The notes under the pieces were generated by a model that saw only the letters and a list, made by a program, of their open reading frames with translations, did no database searches and had not been told where the DNA came from. A DNA stretch of 64,000 nucleotides from NCBI GenBank assembly GCA_047631555.1, contig JBLHZY010000001.1:372001-436000 (forward strand), in the 5' to 3' direction. The translations under genes and the position numbers were made by a program. Shown here piece after piece: positions 52,126-61,154 of this stretch (position 1 is its first letter; each line of letters begins with the position of its first letter). The DNA is from JBLHZY01 sp047631555 (GTDB lineage: Bacteria; Pseudomonadota; Alphaproteobacteria; Rhodobacterales; Rhodobacteraceae).

Positions 52126-53301
52126 ATGTTTCTCACAAAGACCGATTGCACCGAGCTAACCGCATGGCGCCGTGAATTGCACCGCGCGCCAGAGCTTTCC
52201 GGCCAAGAGGCAAAAACCGCCCAAAAGGTCTGCGATATGGCGCGGGCTCTTGGCGCGGATCGCGTGCTTTCTGGGCTTGGCGGTCACGGCGTTGCGGCCA
52301 TTTTTGAGGGCGCCAATCCCGGCCCAAAGGTGATGATCCGCGCCGAGCTTGACGCCCTGCCGATCGCTGAGATTTCCAAGGCCGCGCATCGCTCACAGAT
52401 TGAGGGTGTTGCGCATCTTTGCGGCCACGATGGCCATAGTACAATCCTCGCGGCCCTTGCGCGCGGGCTGAGCCGGCACCGGCCAAATCGCGGCCAAGTG
52501 ACCCTTCTTTTTCAGCCCGCCGAAGAAACAGGCGCGGGCGCGCAAGCCATCCTCAATGACCCACAATGCGCTGAAATAAAACCAGATTTTGCCTTCGCGC
52601 TGCACAATATGCCCGGCCTGCCGCTTGGCCATGCAAGCTTGGTTGAGGGGGCCGCCGCTTGCGCCTCCCGCGGGATGCGCATCACGCTAAGCGGCAAAAC
52701 GGCCCATGCCTCCATGCCCGAAACAGGCAAATCCCCGATGCTGGCCCTGGCCGCAATCATGCAAGAAATTGCGGGCCTTGGGCAGGGCGGAAATACCGGC
52801 AAATCGCGCCCGCAAGACGGCTTTGCCATGGCCACAATCACCCATGCCAACATGGGCGCGCCTGCCTTTGGGATCGCCCCCGGCGCGGCCGAAATTCTCG
52901 CCACCTTGCGAAGCCTAAGTGATGCGGATATGGCCGATTTGGTGCGCCGCGCAGAGGGTATTTGCCAAAAGGCGGCCCAACTCCATGGGCTTGGGCTGCA
53001 GATAGTTTATGAGGAGGTTTTCACCGCCAGCGTCAATCATCCAGCGGCGACCAAGGCCCTGCAATCGGCGCTTGCGGCCGCTGAAATACCTGCCTGCGAT
53101 CCGGATGATCCCCATGCCCAGCCGATGCGCGCCTCAGAGGATTTCGGCCGCTTCAATGCTCTTGCGCCCAGTGCGATGCTCTTGCTTGGCGCTGGGGATA
53201 CTTGGCCAAGTTTGCACAATCCCGATTATGATTTTCCCGATGAACTCATCCCTATCGGGGCCAATATCTTTATGGAACTGATCCGCCAACTCACTGATTA
53301 G
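52126..53301 (+). CDS. M20-family amidohydrolase (hippurate/IAA-amide hydrolase type)
   Basis: A 391-residue zinc amidohydrolase that probably cleaves N-acyl or N-aryl amino acids. The M20D motifs are present: RAELDALPI with the first metal Asp, LCGHDGHST with metal Cys/His, QPAEETGAGA with the catalytic Glu, ALHNMPGLPLG, and RASEDFGRF near the C-terminus. The dimerisation lid domain lies at about 180-290. The ATG at 52126 begins MFLTKTDCTELTAWRREL HRAPE, usual for the family. It follows a terminator, so it is transcribed separately from the T6SS genes. Specific substrate not assignable. Confidence 0.92.
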   Translation: MFLTKTDCTELTAWRRELHRAPELSGQEAKTAQKVCDMARALGADRVLSGLGGHGVAAIFEGANPGPKVMIRAELDALPIAEISKAAHRSQIEGVAHLCGHDGHSTILAALARGLSRHRPNRGQVTLLFQPAEETGAGAQAILNDPQCAEIKPDFAFALHNMPGLPLGHASLVEGAAACASRGMRITLSGKTAHASMPETGKSPMLALAAIMQEIAGLGQGGNTGKSRPQDGFAMATITHANMGAPAFGIAPGAAEILATLRSLSDADMADLVRRAEGICQKAAQLHGLGLQIVYEEVFTASVNHPAATKALQSALAAAEIPACDPDDPHAQPMRASEDFGRFNALAPSAMLLLGAGDTWPSLHNPDYDFPDELIPIGANIFMELIRQLTD

Positions 53302-53310
53302 ACGTGGATT

Positions 53311-53907
53311 TTATGGCGCAAGCCATGCGCCGCCCCAATCATCCGCCCTCTCAAAAACCGCGCGCCGATGCTGCGGCTGCGCCAATATCACCGCGTCAAT
53401 CGCCTCAATCGAAACGCGCAAAACCGCAAAACGCGCGCTATCTGCTTCGCGGGAAAACGCGCCCGGCGCAGGGATTTTGGACCCCGGCGCCGGTGTGACC
53501 CCGTAGTTTGGTCGCGCGCCTAGGGGCACATCGCGCCAAAGAGAGGCCGCCGCCGCGCCAAGCAATATTTGCGCCCGCCCAGTGAGGCGAATTTGCATCT
53601 CCATATCCGCGCGCCACACCATAATGCTCACCATTGGGTTGGCGCGAATTTGGGCGACCTTGGCCGTTTCGCTATCAGTATGGATATCGATCAGGCCGCG
53701 GGCTTCATCCACCGCGCGTAGCATAACACTGCGCTGTTCCGGCCCGCCATTCTTGCCGATCGTCGCAAGCGAAGCCCGCCGCCCCTCGGCAATACCCTGG
53801 GCAATACTTTGGGGCGCAGGGCCCGTTCCAAGGCAATCCCAAACGCGCCGCAATATCTGATCCAGATGGTCGCTCCAAACCGCGCCATCCGTTTGCTCAT
53901 TTCCCAT
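53311..53907 (-). CDS. Pyridoxamine 5'-phosphate oxidase-like FMN protein
   Basis: A 198-residue split-barrel flavoprotein of the PNPOx-like family. It has RRASLATIGKNGGPEQRSVMLR (FMN-phosphate site), IDIHTDSETAKVAQIRANP, and a C-terminal strand set ending in RRAVFERADDWGGAWLAP. It is shorter than and different from true PdxH, so flavin binding is likely but the reaction is unknown. The start at 53907 follows a run of six G; an ATG 8 codons upstream is less well placed. It is convergent with the M20 hydrolase gene (9-bp gap) and divergent from glycerate kinase. Confidence 0.87.
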   Translation of the reverse strand: MGNEQTDGAVWSDHLDQILRRVWDCLGTGPAPQSIAQGIAEGRRASLATIGKNGGPEQRSVMLRAVDEARGLIDIHTDSETAKVAQIRANPMVSIMVWRADMEMQIRLTGRAQILLGAAAASLWRDVPLGARPNYGVTPAPGSKIPAPGAFSREADSARFAVLRVSIEAIDAVILAQPQHRRAVFERADDWGGAWLAP

Positions 53908-54002
53908 GCGTTCGCCCCCCTCATTGGGCAAAACTTGCCCTTGAACGCCGCGCAGCGCAAGTGCCCCCTAGACGGCAGATTTCTTCGCGCTACTCTGCCC
54001 AA

Positions 54003-55218
54003 ATGACCACCAATTCACGCCTCCGCGCCAAATCGATTTTCGCCCAAGGCGTAGCTGCCGCCGGACCCTGCGCAAGCGGTGAAATCGGCGCTTCTGGCCG
54101 CGCCTTTGGCCCCGGCGCTCATTATTGCCATCGGAAAAGCTGCGCGCCTCATGGCCGAGGCGGCGCTTGCGCAAATCGGCGGCGCAGTGCCGACTCTTGT
54201 TGTGACAAATTATGAAAATGCGCGCGCGCTTAAAGGCGCTGAAGTGCTTGCCGCAGGCCATCCGATCCCGGACGAAAATGGCGCGAAAGCCGCGCAACGC
54301 GTGATGCAGTTGCTGGAGGAATTGCCCGCCGAGAGCCATGTTCTAGCGCTTATATCAGGCGGCGGCTCGGCGCTTTTGCCCGCGCCGCCGCCCGGCATTT
54401 CCCTTGCAGATAAGGCCGAGCTTAACCGGCTCTTGCTCGGATCTGGCGCGGCGATTAACGAGATGAACATGGTGCGTCAGCAGGTCTCACTGATCAAGGG
54501 CGGCGGGCTTTTGCGCCTCGCAGCGCCGGCCAAAATTCATGCGTTGATCCTCTCAGACGTGATTGGAAACGATCTTCGCGCCATCGCCTCAGGCCCGACC
54601 GTCGCCCCAATCGGAACGCGCAAAGAGGCGCGCAACGTATTGAAAAACTTGGGTATTTGGGCGCAAGTCCCGGCCTCTATCGCGGCGTATCTAAATTCCG
54701 ATGAGGCCGCATCCAGCGCGCTTCCTGAGGCGCAAAACACGCTCATTGGTTCAAATGAAATCAGCGTGGCCGCCATGGCCAAATCCGCCAGCGGCGCGCA
54801 TGTTGCATCCTCATCGCTGGTTGGCGATGTGGGCGCCGCAGCGAGCGAAATTCTGCGCAACACGGCCCCGGGAACCTATCTTTTCGGTGGGGAAACCACG
54901 GTTGAATTGCGCGGTGATGGGCTTGGCGGGCGCAATCAAGAACTGGCGCTGCGCGTGGCCTTAGGCGCGAAAGCGGCTGGTTGGGGCAAATTTACATTTC
55001 TGTCCGGCGGCACAGATGGGCGCGATGGCCCGACGGATGCGGCAGGCGGGATCGTTGATGAAAACAGCATCACGCGGATGGTTGCCGCAGGCATTGATCC
55101 GCAAAACGCGCTGCAAAACAACGACAGCTATCACGCGCTTCAAGCCAGCGACGACTTGCTGCAAATTGGCGCGACAGGAACGAATGTCGCCGACCTGCAA
55201 GTTCTGATACTTGAGTAA
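54003..55218 (+). pseudogene. Glycerate kinase (MOFRL family) with N-terminal frameshift
   Basis: Glycerate 2-kinase type protein. The N-terminus from ATG 54003 reads RLRAKSIFAQGVAAA and then leaves the frame. The family sequence resumes one base later (DPAQAVKSALLAAPLAP) if one G of the GG at 54063-54064 is removed. The rest is intact for 379 codons: ISGGGSALLPAPPPGISLADK, SDVIGNDLRAIASGPT, GGETTVELRGDGLGGRNQELA and GGTDGRDGPTDAAGG. A GTG at 54079 could start a product lacking about 25 residues, without a visible ribosome site. It could be a recent inactivation, a truncated functional enzyme, or a sequencing error. Confidence 0.8.
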
Positions 55219-55233
55219 ATTCAGCCGTTTGAG

Positions 55234-55258
55234 AGGCGAAGTTTATGTCGCTTCGCCT
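55234..55258 (+). terminator. Terminator after glycerate kinase, overlapping arsR 3' end
   Basis: Perfect 8-bp stem AGGCGAAG / CTTCGCCT with a 9-base loop and short T tail; the right arm lies in the last codons of the convergent ArsR gene. Confidence 0.7.
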
Positions 55259-55599
55259 TTGTCCGACGTTTTGCAATACATCGCATACATCAGCTCCAAA
55301 ACCCGCCGAGGCCGCTCATCTGCAATCGAATAATAGATGGTTTTGCCGTCGCGGCGCGATTCAACCAGCCCCTCGAGCCGCAACCGCGCGAGTTGCTGAC
55401 TAACCGCGGCTTGGCGAATATCGAGCTTTGCTTCGAGCTGTGAAACAGATTTTTCGCCGTCGACCAGCTGACACATGATCATCAAGCGCCCCTCATGGCT
55501 AAGCGCTTTGAGCAAGGCCGCCGCATCGCAAGCGGATTCCATCATCATTTCAAGCCCGTCGCCCGATATCGGGGCTGTCTCTTTTGACTCAGTTGCCAC
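55243..55599 (-). CDS. ArsR-family repressor of the SqrR/BigR persulfide-sensor type
   Basis: A 118-residue winged-helix repressor: LLKALSHEGRLMIMCQLVDGE, recognition region LDIRQAAVSQQLARLRLEGLV, and wing RRDGKTIYYSI. Cys43 and Cys109 are 66 residues apart, the same spacing as Cys41/Cys107 of SqrR and Cys42/Cys108 of BigR, which form a polysulfide bridge. A further Cys24 is present. This places it with thiol-based sulfide sensors rather than metal sensors. It is 15 bases downstream of tyrS and may be cotranscribed. No sulfide-oxidation gene is nearby, so its targets lie elsewhere. Confidence 0.87.
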   Translation of the reverse strand: MATESKETAPISGDGLEMMMESACDAAALLKALSHEGRLMIMCQLVDGEKSVSQLEAKLDIRQAAVSQQLARLRLEGLVESRRDGKTIYYSIADERPRRVLELMYAMYCKTSDKGEAT

Positions 55600-55614
55600 G
55601 CACCATACCTCGAA

Positions 55615-56883
55615 TTACCCGTCCAGTTGGATCAACGCATGCCGCTTTTTGCCCGCTGAAAGCTTGAGCGGCGCGGCCAAATCACTGGCTGAAATCATCT
55701 GGCCTGCGCTTGTCACCGGCTCATCATTGATCTTTGCGCCCGCTTCGGCAATGAGGCGTTTTGCCTCTTTGCCCGAGCCAACCAAGCCGGCGCGCACGAA
55801 CAATTGCGCCGCAGAGATGCCCTCGCCAAGCTCAGCCGCGGTGATCGCAAAGGTCGGAAGATCATCGCCAACGCCGCCCTTTTCAAACACTTCGCGCGAA
55901 GTCGCCTCCGCCGCTTCGGCCGCCGCGCGCCCATGCAAAAGAGCCGTCACTTCATTGGCGAGAATGATTTTTGCACCGTTGATCTCGGATCCCTCAAGCG
56001 CGCCAAGCCGTTCGCATTCCTCAATCGGAAGCTCGGTATAAAGCTTCAAAAAGCGGCCCGTATCGGCATCCGTCGTGTTGCGCCAGAACTGCCAGAATTC
56101 ATAAGGCGAGACCATTTTCGCATCAAGCCAGACCGCGCCAGACTGAGATTTGCCCATCTTTTTGCCGTCCGACGTCGTTAGCAAAGGCGAGGTCAGCCCG
56201 AAAATTTGATGATCCAAAACACGCCGGGTCAGATCGATCCCGTTAACGATATTGCCCCATTGATCCGATCCTCCCAACTGAAGCAAACAGCCGTAACGCC
56301 GATTTAGCTCAAGGAAATCATAGGCTTGCAGGATCATATAGTTGAATTCAAGGAAGCTCAGGCTTTGCTCGCGATCAAGGCGTGATTTAACGCTTTCAAA
56401 GGCGAGCATCCGGTTTACCGAAAAATGCCGACCGATATCACGCAGGAAATCAAGGTAGTTCAGATCATCGAGCCATTCGGCATTGTTGAGCATCAGCGCG
56501 CCAGTGGGGCCATCATCGTAGCTCACATAATTGGCGAAAACCGATTTGATCCCGGCGATGTTTTCGTCAATCTGTTCAGGTGTCAGCAGGGGCCGCTCAT
56601 CGGCGCGAAAGCTCGGATCGCCAACCTTTGTCGTCCCGCCGCCCATCAAAGTGATCGGCTTGTGCCCGGTTTTTTGCAGCCAACGCAGCATCATAATCTG
56701 GATCAATGAGCCCACATGCAGCGATTTTGCTGTCGCATCAAAGCCGATATAGGCCGGCACGATCCCCGCCACCAAAGCCTCATCAAGGGCCTGATAATCG
56801 GTGCAATCGGCCAAAAAGCCGCGTTGCATCATGACGGCCATGAAGTCTGATTTTGGGTGGTAGGTCATTGTCATTTTATCCAT
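55615..56883 (-). CDS. tyrS: Tyrosine--tRNA ligase
   Basis: Charges tRNA-Tyr. The 422-residue class I synthetase has an HVGS version of the HIGH motif (FDATAKSLHVGSLIQI), the tyrosine-binding NYMILQAYDFLEL and LGGSDQWGNI, and KKMGKSQSG in place of KMSKS, a normal variant in this group. A C-terminal S4-like RNA-binding domain begins near residue 350 (ISAAQLFVRAGLVGSGKEAKR). The start MDKMTMTYHPKSDF at 56883 is used; the ATG at codon 4 is an alternative. It is divergent from anmK. Confidence 0.96.
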   Translation of the reverse strand: MDKMTMTYHPKSDFMAVMMQRGFLADCTDYQALDEALVAGIVPAYIGFDATAKSLHVGSLIQIMMLRWLQKTGHKPITLMGGGTTKVGDPSFRADERPLLTPEQIDENIAGIKSVFANYVSYDDGPTGALMLNNAEWLDDLNYLDFLRDIGRHFSVNRMLAFESVKSRLDREQSLSFLEFNYMILQAYDFLELNRRYGCLLQLGGSDQWGNIVNGIDLTRRVLDHQIFGLTSPLLTTSDGKKMGKSQSGAVWLDAKMVSPYEFWQFWRNTTDADTGRFLKLYTELPIEECERLGALEGSEINGAKIILANEVTALLHGRAAAEAAEATSREVFEKGGVGDDLPTFAITAAELGEGISAAQLFVRAGLVGSGKEAKRLIAEAGAKINDEPVTSAGQMISASDLAAPLKLSAGKKRHALIQLDG

Positions 56884-56936
56884 TCTCTCGCGGTGCTGTG
56901 CCCTCTATAAAGGGCTGAAATCAAGAGGGGAAGACC

Positions 56937-58031
56937 ATGTTGGGCAAGGGCGCAGTTTGGGCATTGGGGGCGATGTCGGGCACATCTCTGGATGGCGTCG
57001 ATGCCGCGCTCATTCGCACCAATGGCGAGGTGATTGAGGGGTTTGGCGAAAGCGGATATCGGCCCTATTCGGATGCTGAGCGCGCGGCCTTGCGGGCCGA
57101 ATTGGGCGCCTGGGAGGCCTCAAGCGATCTGTGCGAGATGATTGAGACGGCCCATGCCGAGCTTTTGGCGCAGTTTCCGGATGGCGAGATTATCGGCTTT
57201 CACGGCCAGACTTTGGCGCATGATCCTGAGGATCGCGGTACATATCAGGCGGGCGATGGCGCGGTCTTGGCCGAAGTGCTGGGGCGGCCGGTTGTTTGGG
57301 ATTTTCGCTCGGCGGATGTGAAGCTGGGCGGGCAGGGCGCACCGCTGGCCCCCTTCTATCACTTTGCTTTGGCTCAATATATCGGGGCCGAGGCGCCGAT
57401 TGCATTCCTCAATCTGGGCGGTGTTGGCAATATCACTTGGGTCGATCCAAGCGCCAAAAGCCCGGCTGCAGAGGGCGCTTTGCTGGCCTTTGATACAGGC
57501 CCGGCGAACGCGCCGATCAATGACGCAATGCGCGCGCGCCGCGATTTGGATTTTGACGAGGGCGGGGCATTGGCCGCGACAGGGCGGGTCGATGAGGCCA
57601 TCCTTGAGCGTTTTTTGCAGCGCTCCTATTTCCTCAAAATTCCGCCCAAAAGCCTGGACCGCAATGATTTTGCCAGCCTTTTAGATAATGTGGCCGAGCT
57701 GGGCGATGCGGATGCGATCGCAACTCTTACCGCCTGTGTTGCGGCCTCAGTGGTGCAGGGGATGCAATTTTGCCCAGCACCTCCGAGCAAGGTTTTGGTT
57801 TGCGGCGGCGGGCGGCACAATACAACATTGATGCAGATGTTGGCCGCCGGCCTTGATTGTCCGGTTGAGCCGGTCGAGGCCGAGGGGCTTGATGGCGATA
57901 TGTTGGAGGCGCAGGCTTTCGCGCATTTGGCCGTGCGTGTGGCACGCGGCTTGCCGACATCCTGCCCGGGAACGACAGGCGTGCGTGCGGCAGTCTCAGG
58001 TGGGCAGTTGAGCACGCCGAGCGCGGGCTAA
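56937..58031 (+). CDS. anmK: Anhydro-N-acetylmuramic acid kinase
   Basis: Phosphorylates and opens 1,6-anhydro-MurNAc during peptidoglycan recycling. The 364-residue protein has the ATP-binding GAMSGTSLDGVDAALI at the N-terminus, HGQTLAHDPE, DFRSADVKLGGQGAPLAPF, NLGGVGNITW and FDTGPANAPIND, all diagnostic of AnmK. The start at 56937 follows AGAGGGGAAGACC. Its stop overlaps the convergent cupin gene by 4 bases. It is divergent from tyrS with a 53-bp gap. Confidence 0.96.
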   Translation: MLGKGAVWALGAMSGTSLDGVDAALIRTNGEVIEGFGESGYRPYSDAERAALRAELGAWEASSDLCEMIETAHAELLAQFPDGEIIGFHGQTLAHDPEDRGTYQAGDGAVLAEVLGRPVVWDFRSADVKLGGQGAPLAPFYHFALAQYIGAEAPIAFLNLGGVGNITWVDPSAKSPAAEGALLAFDTGPANAPINDAMRARRDLDFDEGGALAATGRVDEAILERFLQRSYFLKIPPKSLDRNDFASLLDNVAELGDADAIATLTACVAASVVQGMQFCPAPPSKVLVCGGGRHNTTLMQMLAAGLDCPVEPVEAEGLDGDMLEAQAFAHLAVRVARGLPTSCPGTTGVRAAVSGGQLSTPSAG

Positions 58032-58474
58032 GTTTCCATCGGAATATCAAAGCCTTCTGGCGCTAAGATAAAGTGTTCAAACTCAAATCCGGGGCTGACG
58101 GTACAGCCAACAAGGCTCCAATCCCCGGAGCTTTCAGCCGCCTGCCAATGATGCGGCGGGACGATGATTTGCGGCGCTTGCCCGCCCAATAAATCCGGCC
58201 CCAAGAGATGCGCCTTGGCCGGGCCTTCATCGCTTGGAGAGAGGCGAAGGCGCACCGGCGCGCCTGCATAGTAATGCCAAATCTCTGCCGCATCGACGCG
58301 GTGCCAATGGCTGGCCTTGCCCGCTTTAAGGAGGAAATAAATGCAGGTGCCCGCCACGCGGCCCGCCTCATTTTCCGCTTGCCACGTTTGGCGATACCAG
58401 CCGCCTTCGGGATGGCGCGCAAGGCCGAGATGGGCGATGATTTGATCGGCGGTCATGGGTATGAGCTCAGTCAT
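58028..58474 (-). CDS. Cupin domain protein (DUF985)
   Basis: A 148-residue cupin of the DUF985 family. It has HPEGGWYRQTWQAE, TCIYFLLKAGKASHWHRVDAAEIWH (metal or substrate pocket), IIVPPHHWQAAES and VGCTVSPGFEFEHFIL. The family's function is poorly defined. The start at 58474 with GAGGG about 8 bases upstream lies inside the end of the small membrane-protein gene, giving an 8-base overlap. The three genes eno, 76-residue protein and cupin are thus linked by overlapping ends on the minus strand. Confidence 0.9.
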   Translation of the reverse strand: MTELIPMTADQIIAHLGLARHPEGGWYRQTWQAENEAGRVAGTCIYFLLKAGKASHWHRVDAAEIWHYYAGAPVRLRLSPSDEGPAKAHLLGPDLLGGQAPQIIVPPHHWQAAESSGDWSLVGCTVSPGFEFEHFILAPEGFDIPMET

Positions 58475-58697
58475 CAGACAAGCCCTCTTCATTGTCGCCG
58501 TCATCCCCATCATCCAAAAGACGGTTCACATCTCTGGTTTGGATGGTGGAGGCAAAAATACCGGCGGCTGCGAGCGTAGGCACGACATAGACCATTTTGT
58601 CGGTCAAATAGGCGACAAAATAAGAGGGCAGAAGGACCACCGCGGCCTTAAGAAAGGCTGCCCGAAAATTCGGTGTGATCCTTCCGCCCCGTATCAT
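58467..58697 (-). CDS. 76-residue membrane protein coupled to eno
   Basis: A small protein with two hydrophobic stretches (about residues 14-30, AAFLKAAVVLLPSYFVAYL, and 35-52, MVYVVPTLAAAGIFAS) and a very acidic tail (RLLDDGDDGDNEEGLSDD). No recognised family. Its ATG overlaps the eno stop as ATGA and its stop overlaps the cupin start, so translation is coupled on both sides. The position right behind enolase is the only hint at function. Confidence 0.75.
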   Translation of the reverse strand: MIRGGRITPNFRAAFLKAAVVLLPSYFVAYLTDKMVYVVPTLAAAGIFASTIQTRDVNRLLDDGDDGDNEEGLSDD

Positions 58698-59968
58698 TTC
58701 AGGATCGAGCGGCCCGCATAGACAGCCGTTTCACCGAGCATTTCCTCAATACGGATCAATTGGTTATACTTGGCCAAACGATCCGAGCGCGAGAGCGAGC
58801 CGGTTTTGATCTGGCCGCAGTTGGTGGCGACCGCGAGATCGGCGATTGTTGTATCTTCCGTCTCGCCGGAGCGGTGCGACATCACATTGGTGAAACGTGC
58901 GCGGTGCGCCATTTCAACGGCGCGCAGGGTCTCGGAAAGCGTGCCGATTTGATTGACTTTGACGAGCATCGAATTGGCACACCCGCGTTTGATGCCTTCG
59001 GCCAGACGCTCTGGATTGGTCACGAAAAGATCGTCGCCCACGAGCTGGATCTTATCGCCAAGCTTGTCCGTCAGCAGCTTCCAGCCATCCCAATCATCTT
59101 CGGACATGCCGTCCTCGATCGAGATGATCGGATAATCGGCGCAGAGCGCGGCGAGGTAATCGGCATTCTCGGCGGAGGTCAGCGATTTGCCTTCGCCGGT
59201 CATCTCATACTTGCCGCCTTTATAGTATTCGGTCGCGGCGCAATCGAGCGCAAGATAGATATCCTCGCCCGGTTTGTAGCCAGCTTTCTCGATGGATTTA
59301 ATAATGAAATCAAGCGCTTCACGAGAAGAATTGATGCCGGGCGCAAAGCCGCCTTCATCGCCAATTCCGGTGTTAAAGCCAGCCGCTGTCAGCTCTTTTT
59401 TCAGCGTGTGGAAAACTTCGGCGCCCATGCGGATTGCTTCGCGGATGTTGGCCGCAGAGACCGGCATGATCATGAATTCTTGGATATCAATCGGGTTGTC
59501 CGCATGTTCGCCGCCGTTGATGATGTTCATCATCGGAACGGGCAGGGTGCGCGCCGAAGTGCCACCGATATAGCGAAACAGGGGCTGGGCCGTATAATCC
59601 GCCGCCGCTTTGGCCGCCGCGAGCGAAACGCCAAGGATCGCATTCGCGCCAAGGCGGGCTTTGTTCGGCGTGCCGTCGAGCTCAATCATCACCGCGTCAA
59701 TCGCTTCTTGCTCGGTTGCATCGATCCCAACCAGCGCTTCGGCGATCTCGCCATTGACCCCCATCACCGCCTCAAGAACGCCCTTGCCAAGGTAGCGCGC
59801 TTTATCGCCATCGCGCCGCTCAACCGCCTCATGCGCGCCGGTCGATGCGCCCGAAGGAACGGCCGCGCGACCCATTGTGCCATCTTCGAGGATCACATCG
59901 ACTTCGACAGTCGGATTGCCGCGACTGTCGAGGATTTCACGGGCGAGGATATCGATAATGGTGCTCAT
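58694..59968 (-). CDS. eno: Enolase
   Basis: Interconverts 2-phosphoglycerate and phosphoenolpyruvate in glycolysis and gluconeogenesis. The 424-residue protein has ILDSRGNPTVEVDV, VPSGASTGAHEAVE, NIINGGEHADNPIDIQEFMI, GDEGGFAPGINSSREALD, SIEDGMSEDDWDGW, QLVGDDLFVTN, MSHRSGETEDTTIADLAV and the C-terminal SLSRSDRLAKYNQLIRIEE. The start MSTIIDILAREI at 59968 follows AAAGGGAACGCCCC. It heads a short coupled unit with a small membrane protein and a cupin. Confidence 0.97.
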   Translation of the reverse strand: MSTIIDILAREILDSRGNPTVEVDVILEDGTMGRAAVPSGASTGAHEAVERRDGDKARYLGKGVLEAVMGVNGEIAEALVGIDATEQEAIDAVMIELDGTPNKARLGANAILGVSLAAAKAAADYTAQPLFRYIGGTSARTLPVPMMNIINGGEHADNPIDIQEFMIMPVSAANIREAIRMGAEVFHTLKKELTAAGFNTGIGDEGGFAPGINSSREALDFIIKSIEKAGYKPGEDIYLALDCAATEYYKGGKYEMTGEGKSLTSAENADYLAALCADYPIISIEDGMSEDDWDGWKLLTDKLGDKIQLVGDDLFVTNPERLAEGIKRGCANSMLVKVNQIGTLSETLRAVEMAHRARFTNVMSHRSGETEDTTIADLAVATNCGQIKTGSLSRSDRLAKYNQLIRIEEMLGETAVYAGRSILK

Positions 59969-60080
59969 GGGGCGTTCCCTTTGATTGGCAAAAGATTTGC
60001 GCAACTCATAGGCTCCCTTGGACGCGAGGGAAAGAGCCGCCTGGCCACTTGAGGCTGAAAAACGCGGCTTTTACGCGGTT

Positions 60081-60980
60081 TTAGGGCCGTGAAAGGGAGG
60101 CAATGCGTATTTTGCGCGCTTGGCGGCCCAAACGCGCCTCGCGCATCAGGGTATAGAGGCCGGAAGCCACGATAATCGCGGCGCCAACCAGCGTTAAGGT
60201 ATCGGGCTTTTCGTTAAAGACCACAGCGCCAACGATCAGCGCGAAAATCAGCCGTGAATAGCGAAACGGGGTGACCACGGCGACATCACCAATGCGCATG
60301 GTTGCGACGATCATATAATAGCCCGCAACGCCCGCGATGAGCGCGCCAATGATGCTGCCGATATGGGCGGCATTCGGGATTGCGCCGACGCCGTTAACGG
60401 CCATCATCGCGATCCCAACAGGCACGATTGCGAGAAATCCATAGGCCGAGAGCTGCATGGATGAGACGCTTTTGGGGCTTGCCCGCGTTGCCAAATCGCG
60501 GATCGCAAGGCCGATAACCCCTTGCACTGCAAAAAGCGAAGCCGGCTCAAAGGCATCAAACCCGGGCCGAATGACCAGCAAAACGCCGATAAACCCAACG
60601 ACAATCGCCAGCCAACGCCGCCAGCCAACGCTCGCCCCCATAAACAGCGCCGCCCCCAAAGTAACCGCAAGCGGGATCGCCTGAAGAATGGCCGTGGCCG
60701 AAGCAAGCGGGGTCAGGGCGATGGCCAAAACAAAGCCCATCGTGCCCATCATCTCGCCCAGATTACGCAGAATAACCGGACGGGTCAGCAGGGCGCGGCT
60801 GATAAGACGATCACCGCGCGCCTTGGCCGTAAGGGCAAAAATCGTCCCGCCGCCAAGCCCAAGCACGGCCAATATCAACCCAACGCTCAGATCGCCCGAG
60901 AGCCATTTGACGAACATATCCTCAATGGCGAAAAACAACATAGAGGCGACCATCAGCGCCGCCGCGCGTAGATTTTCCAT
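60081..60980 (-). CDS. DMT-superfamily (EamA) transporter
   Basis: A 299-residue inner-membrane protein with about ten helices in two EamA repeats. The first repeat begins MENLRAAALMVASMLFFAIE and includes LGEMMGTMGFVLAIALTPLASATAI. The second includes SAYGFLAIVPVGIAMMAV and GDVAVVTPFRYSRLIFALIVG. Likely a metabolite or drug exporter; the substrate cannot be read from sequence. The start at 60980 is preferred; the frame is open upstream for 47 codons without helix-like sequence. Its neighbours are unrelated. Confidence 0.9.
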   Translation of the reverse strand: MENLRAAALMVASMLFFAIEDMFVKWLSGDLSVGLILAVLGLGGGTIFALTAKARGDRLISRALLTRPVILRNLGEMMGTMGFVLAIALTPLASATAILQAIPLAVTLGAALFMGASVGWRRWLAIVVGFIGVLLVIRPGFDAFEPASLFAVQGVIGLAIRDLATRASPKSVSSMQLSAYGFLAIVPVGIAMMAVNGVGAIPNAAHIGSIIGALIAGVAGYYMIVATMRIGDVAVVTPFRYSRLIFALIVGAVVFNEKPDTLTLVGAAIIVASGLYTLMREARLGRQARKIRIASLSRP

Positions 60981-61154
60981 GGCAAGAGCCTTTGTATGCG
61001 CGCGTAATGCGGGTGGGAAAGGGGTCGAGAGGTCGCTTGACGCTAGTAATCTACGCCGCGGTTGAAAAGGGCAAAGCGGCGCGTTTTTGGTGCGCAATTG
61101 CACAGAAGGCCATGCGCGCAATCTGGGCGGCGCGCTTGGGGCAGGGCGGCGCGG

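Noticed and set aside
58760..60052. 430-codon plus-strand frame opposite eno
   Set aside because: Shadow of enolase.
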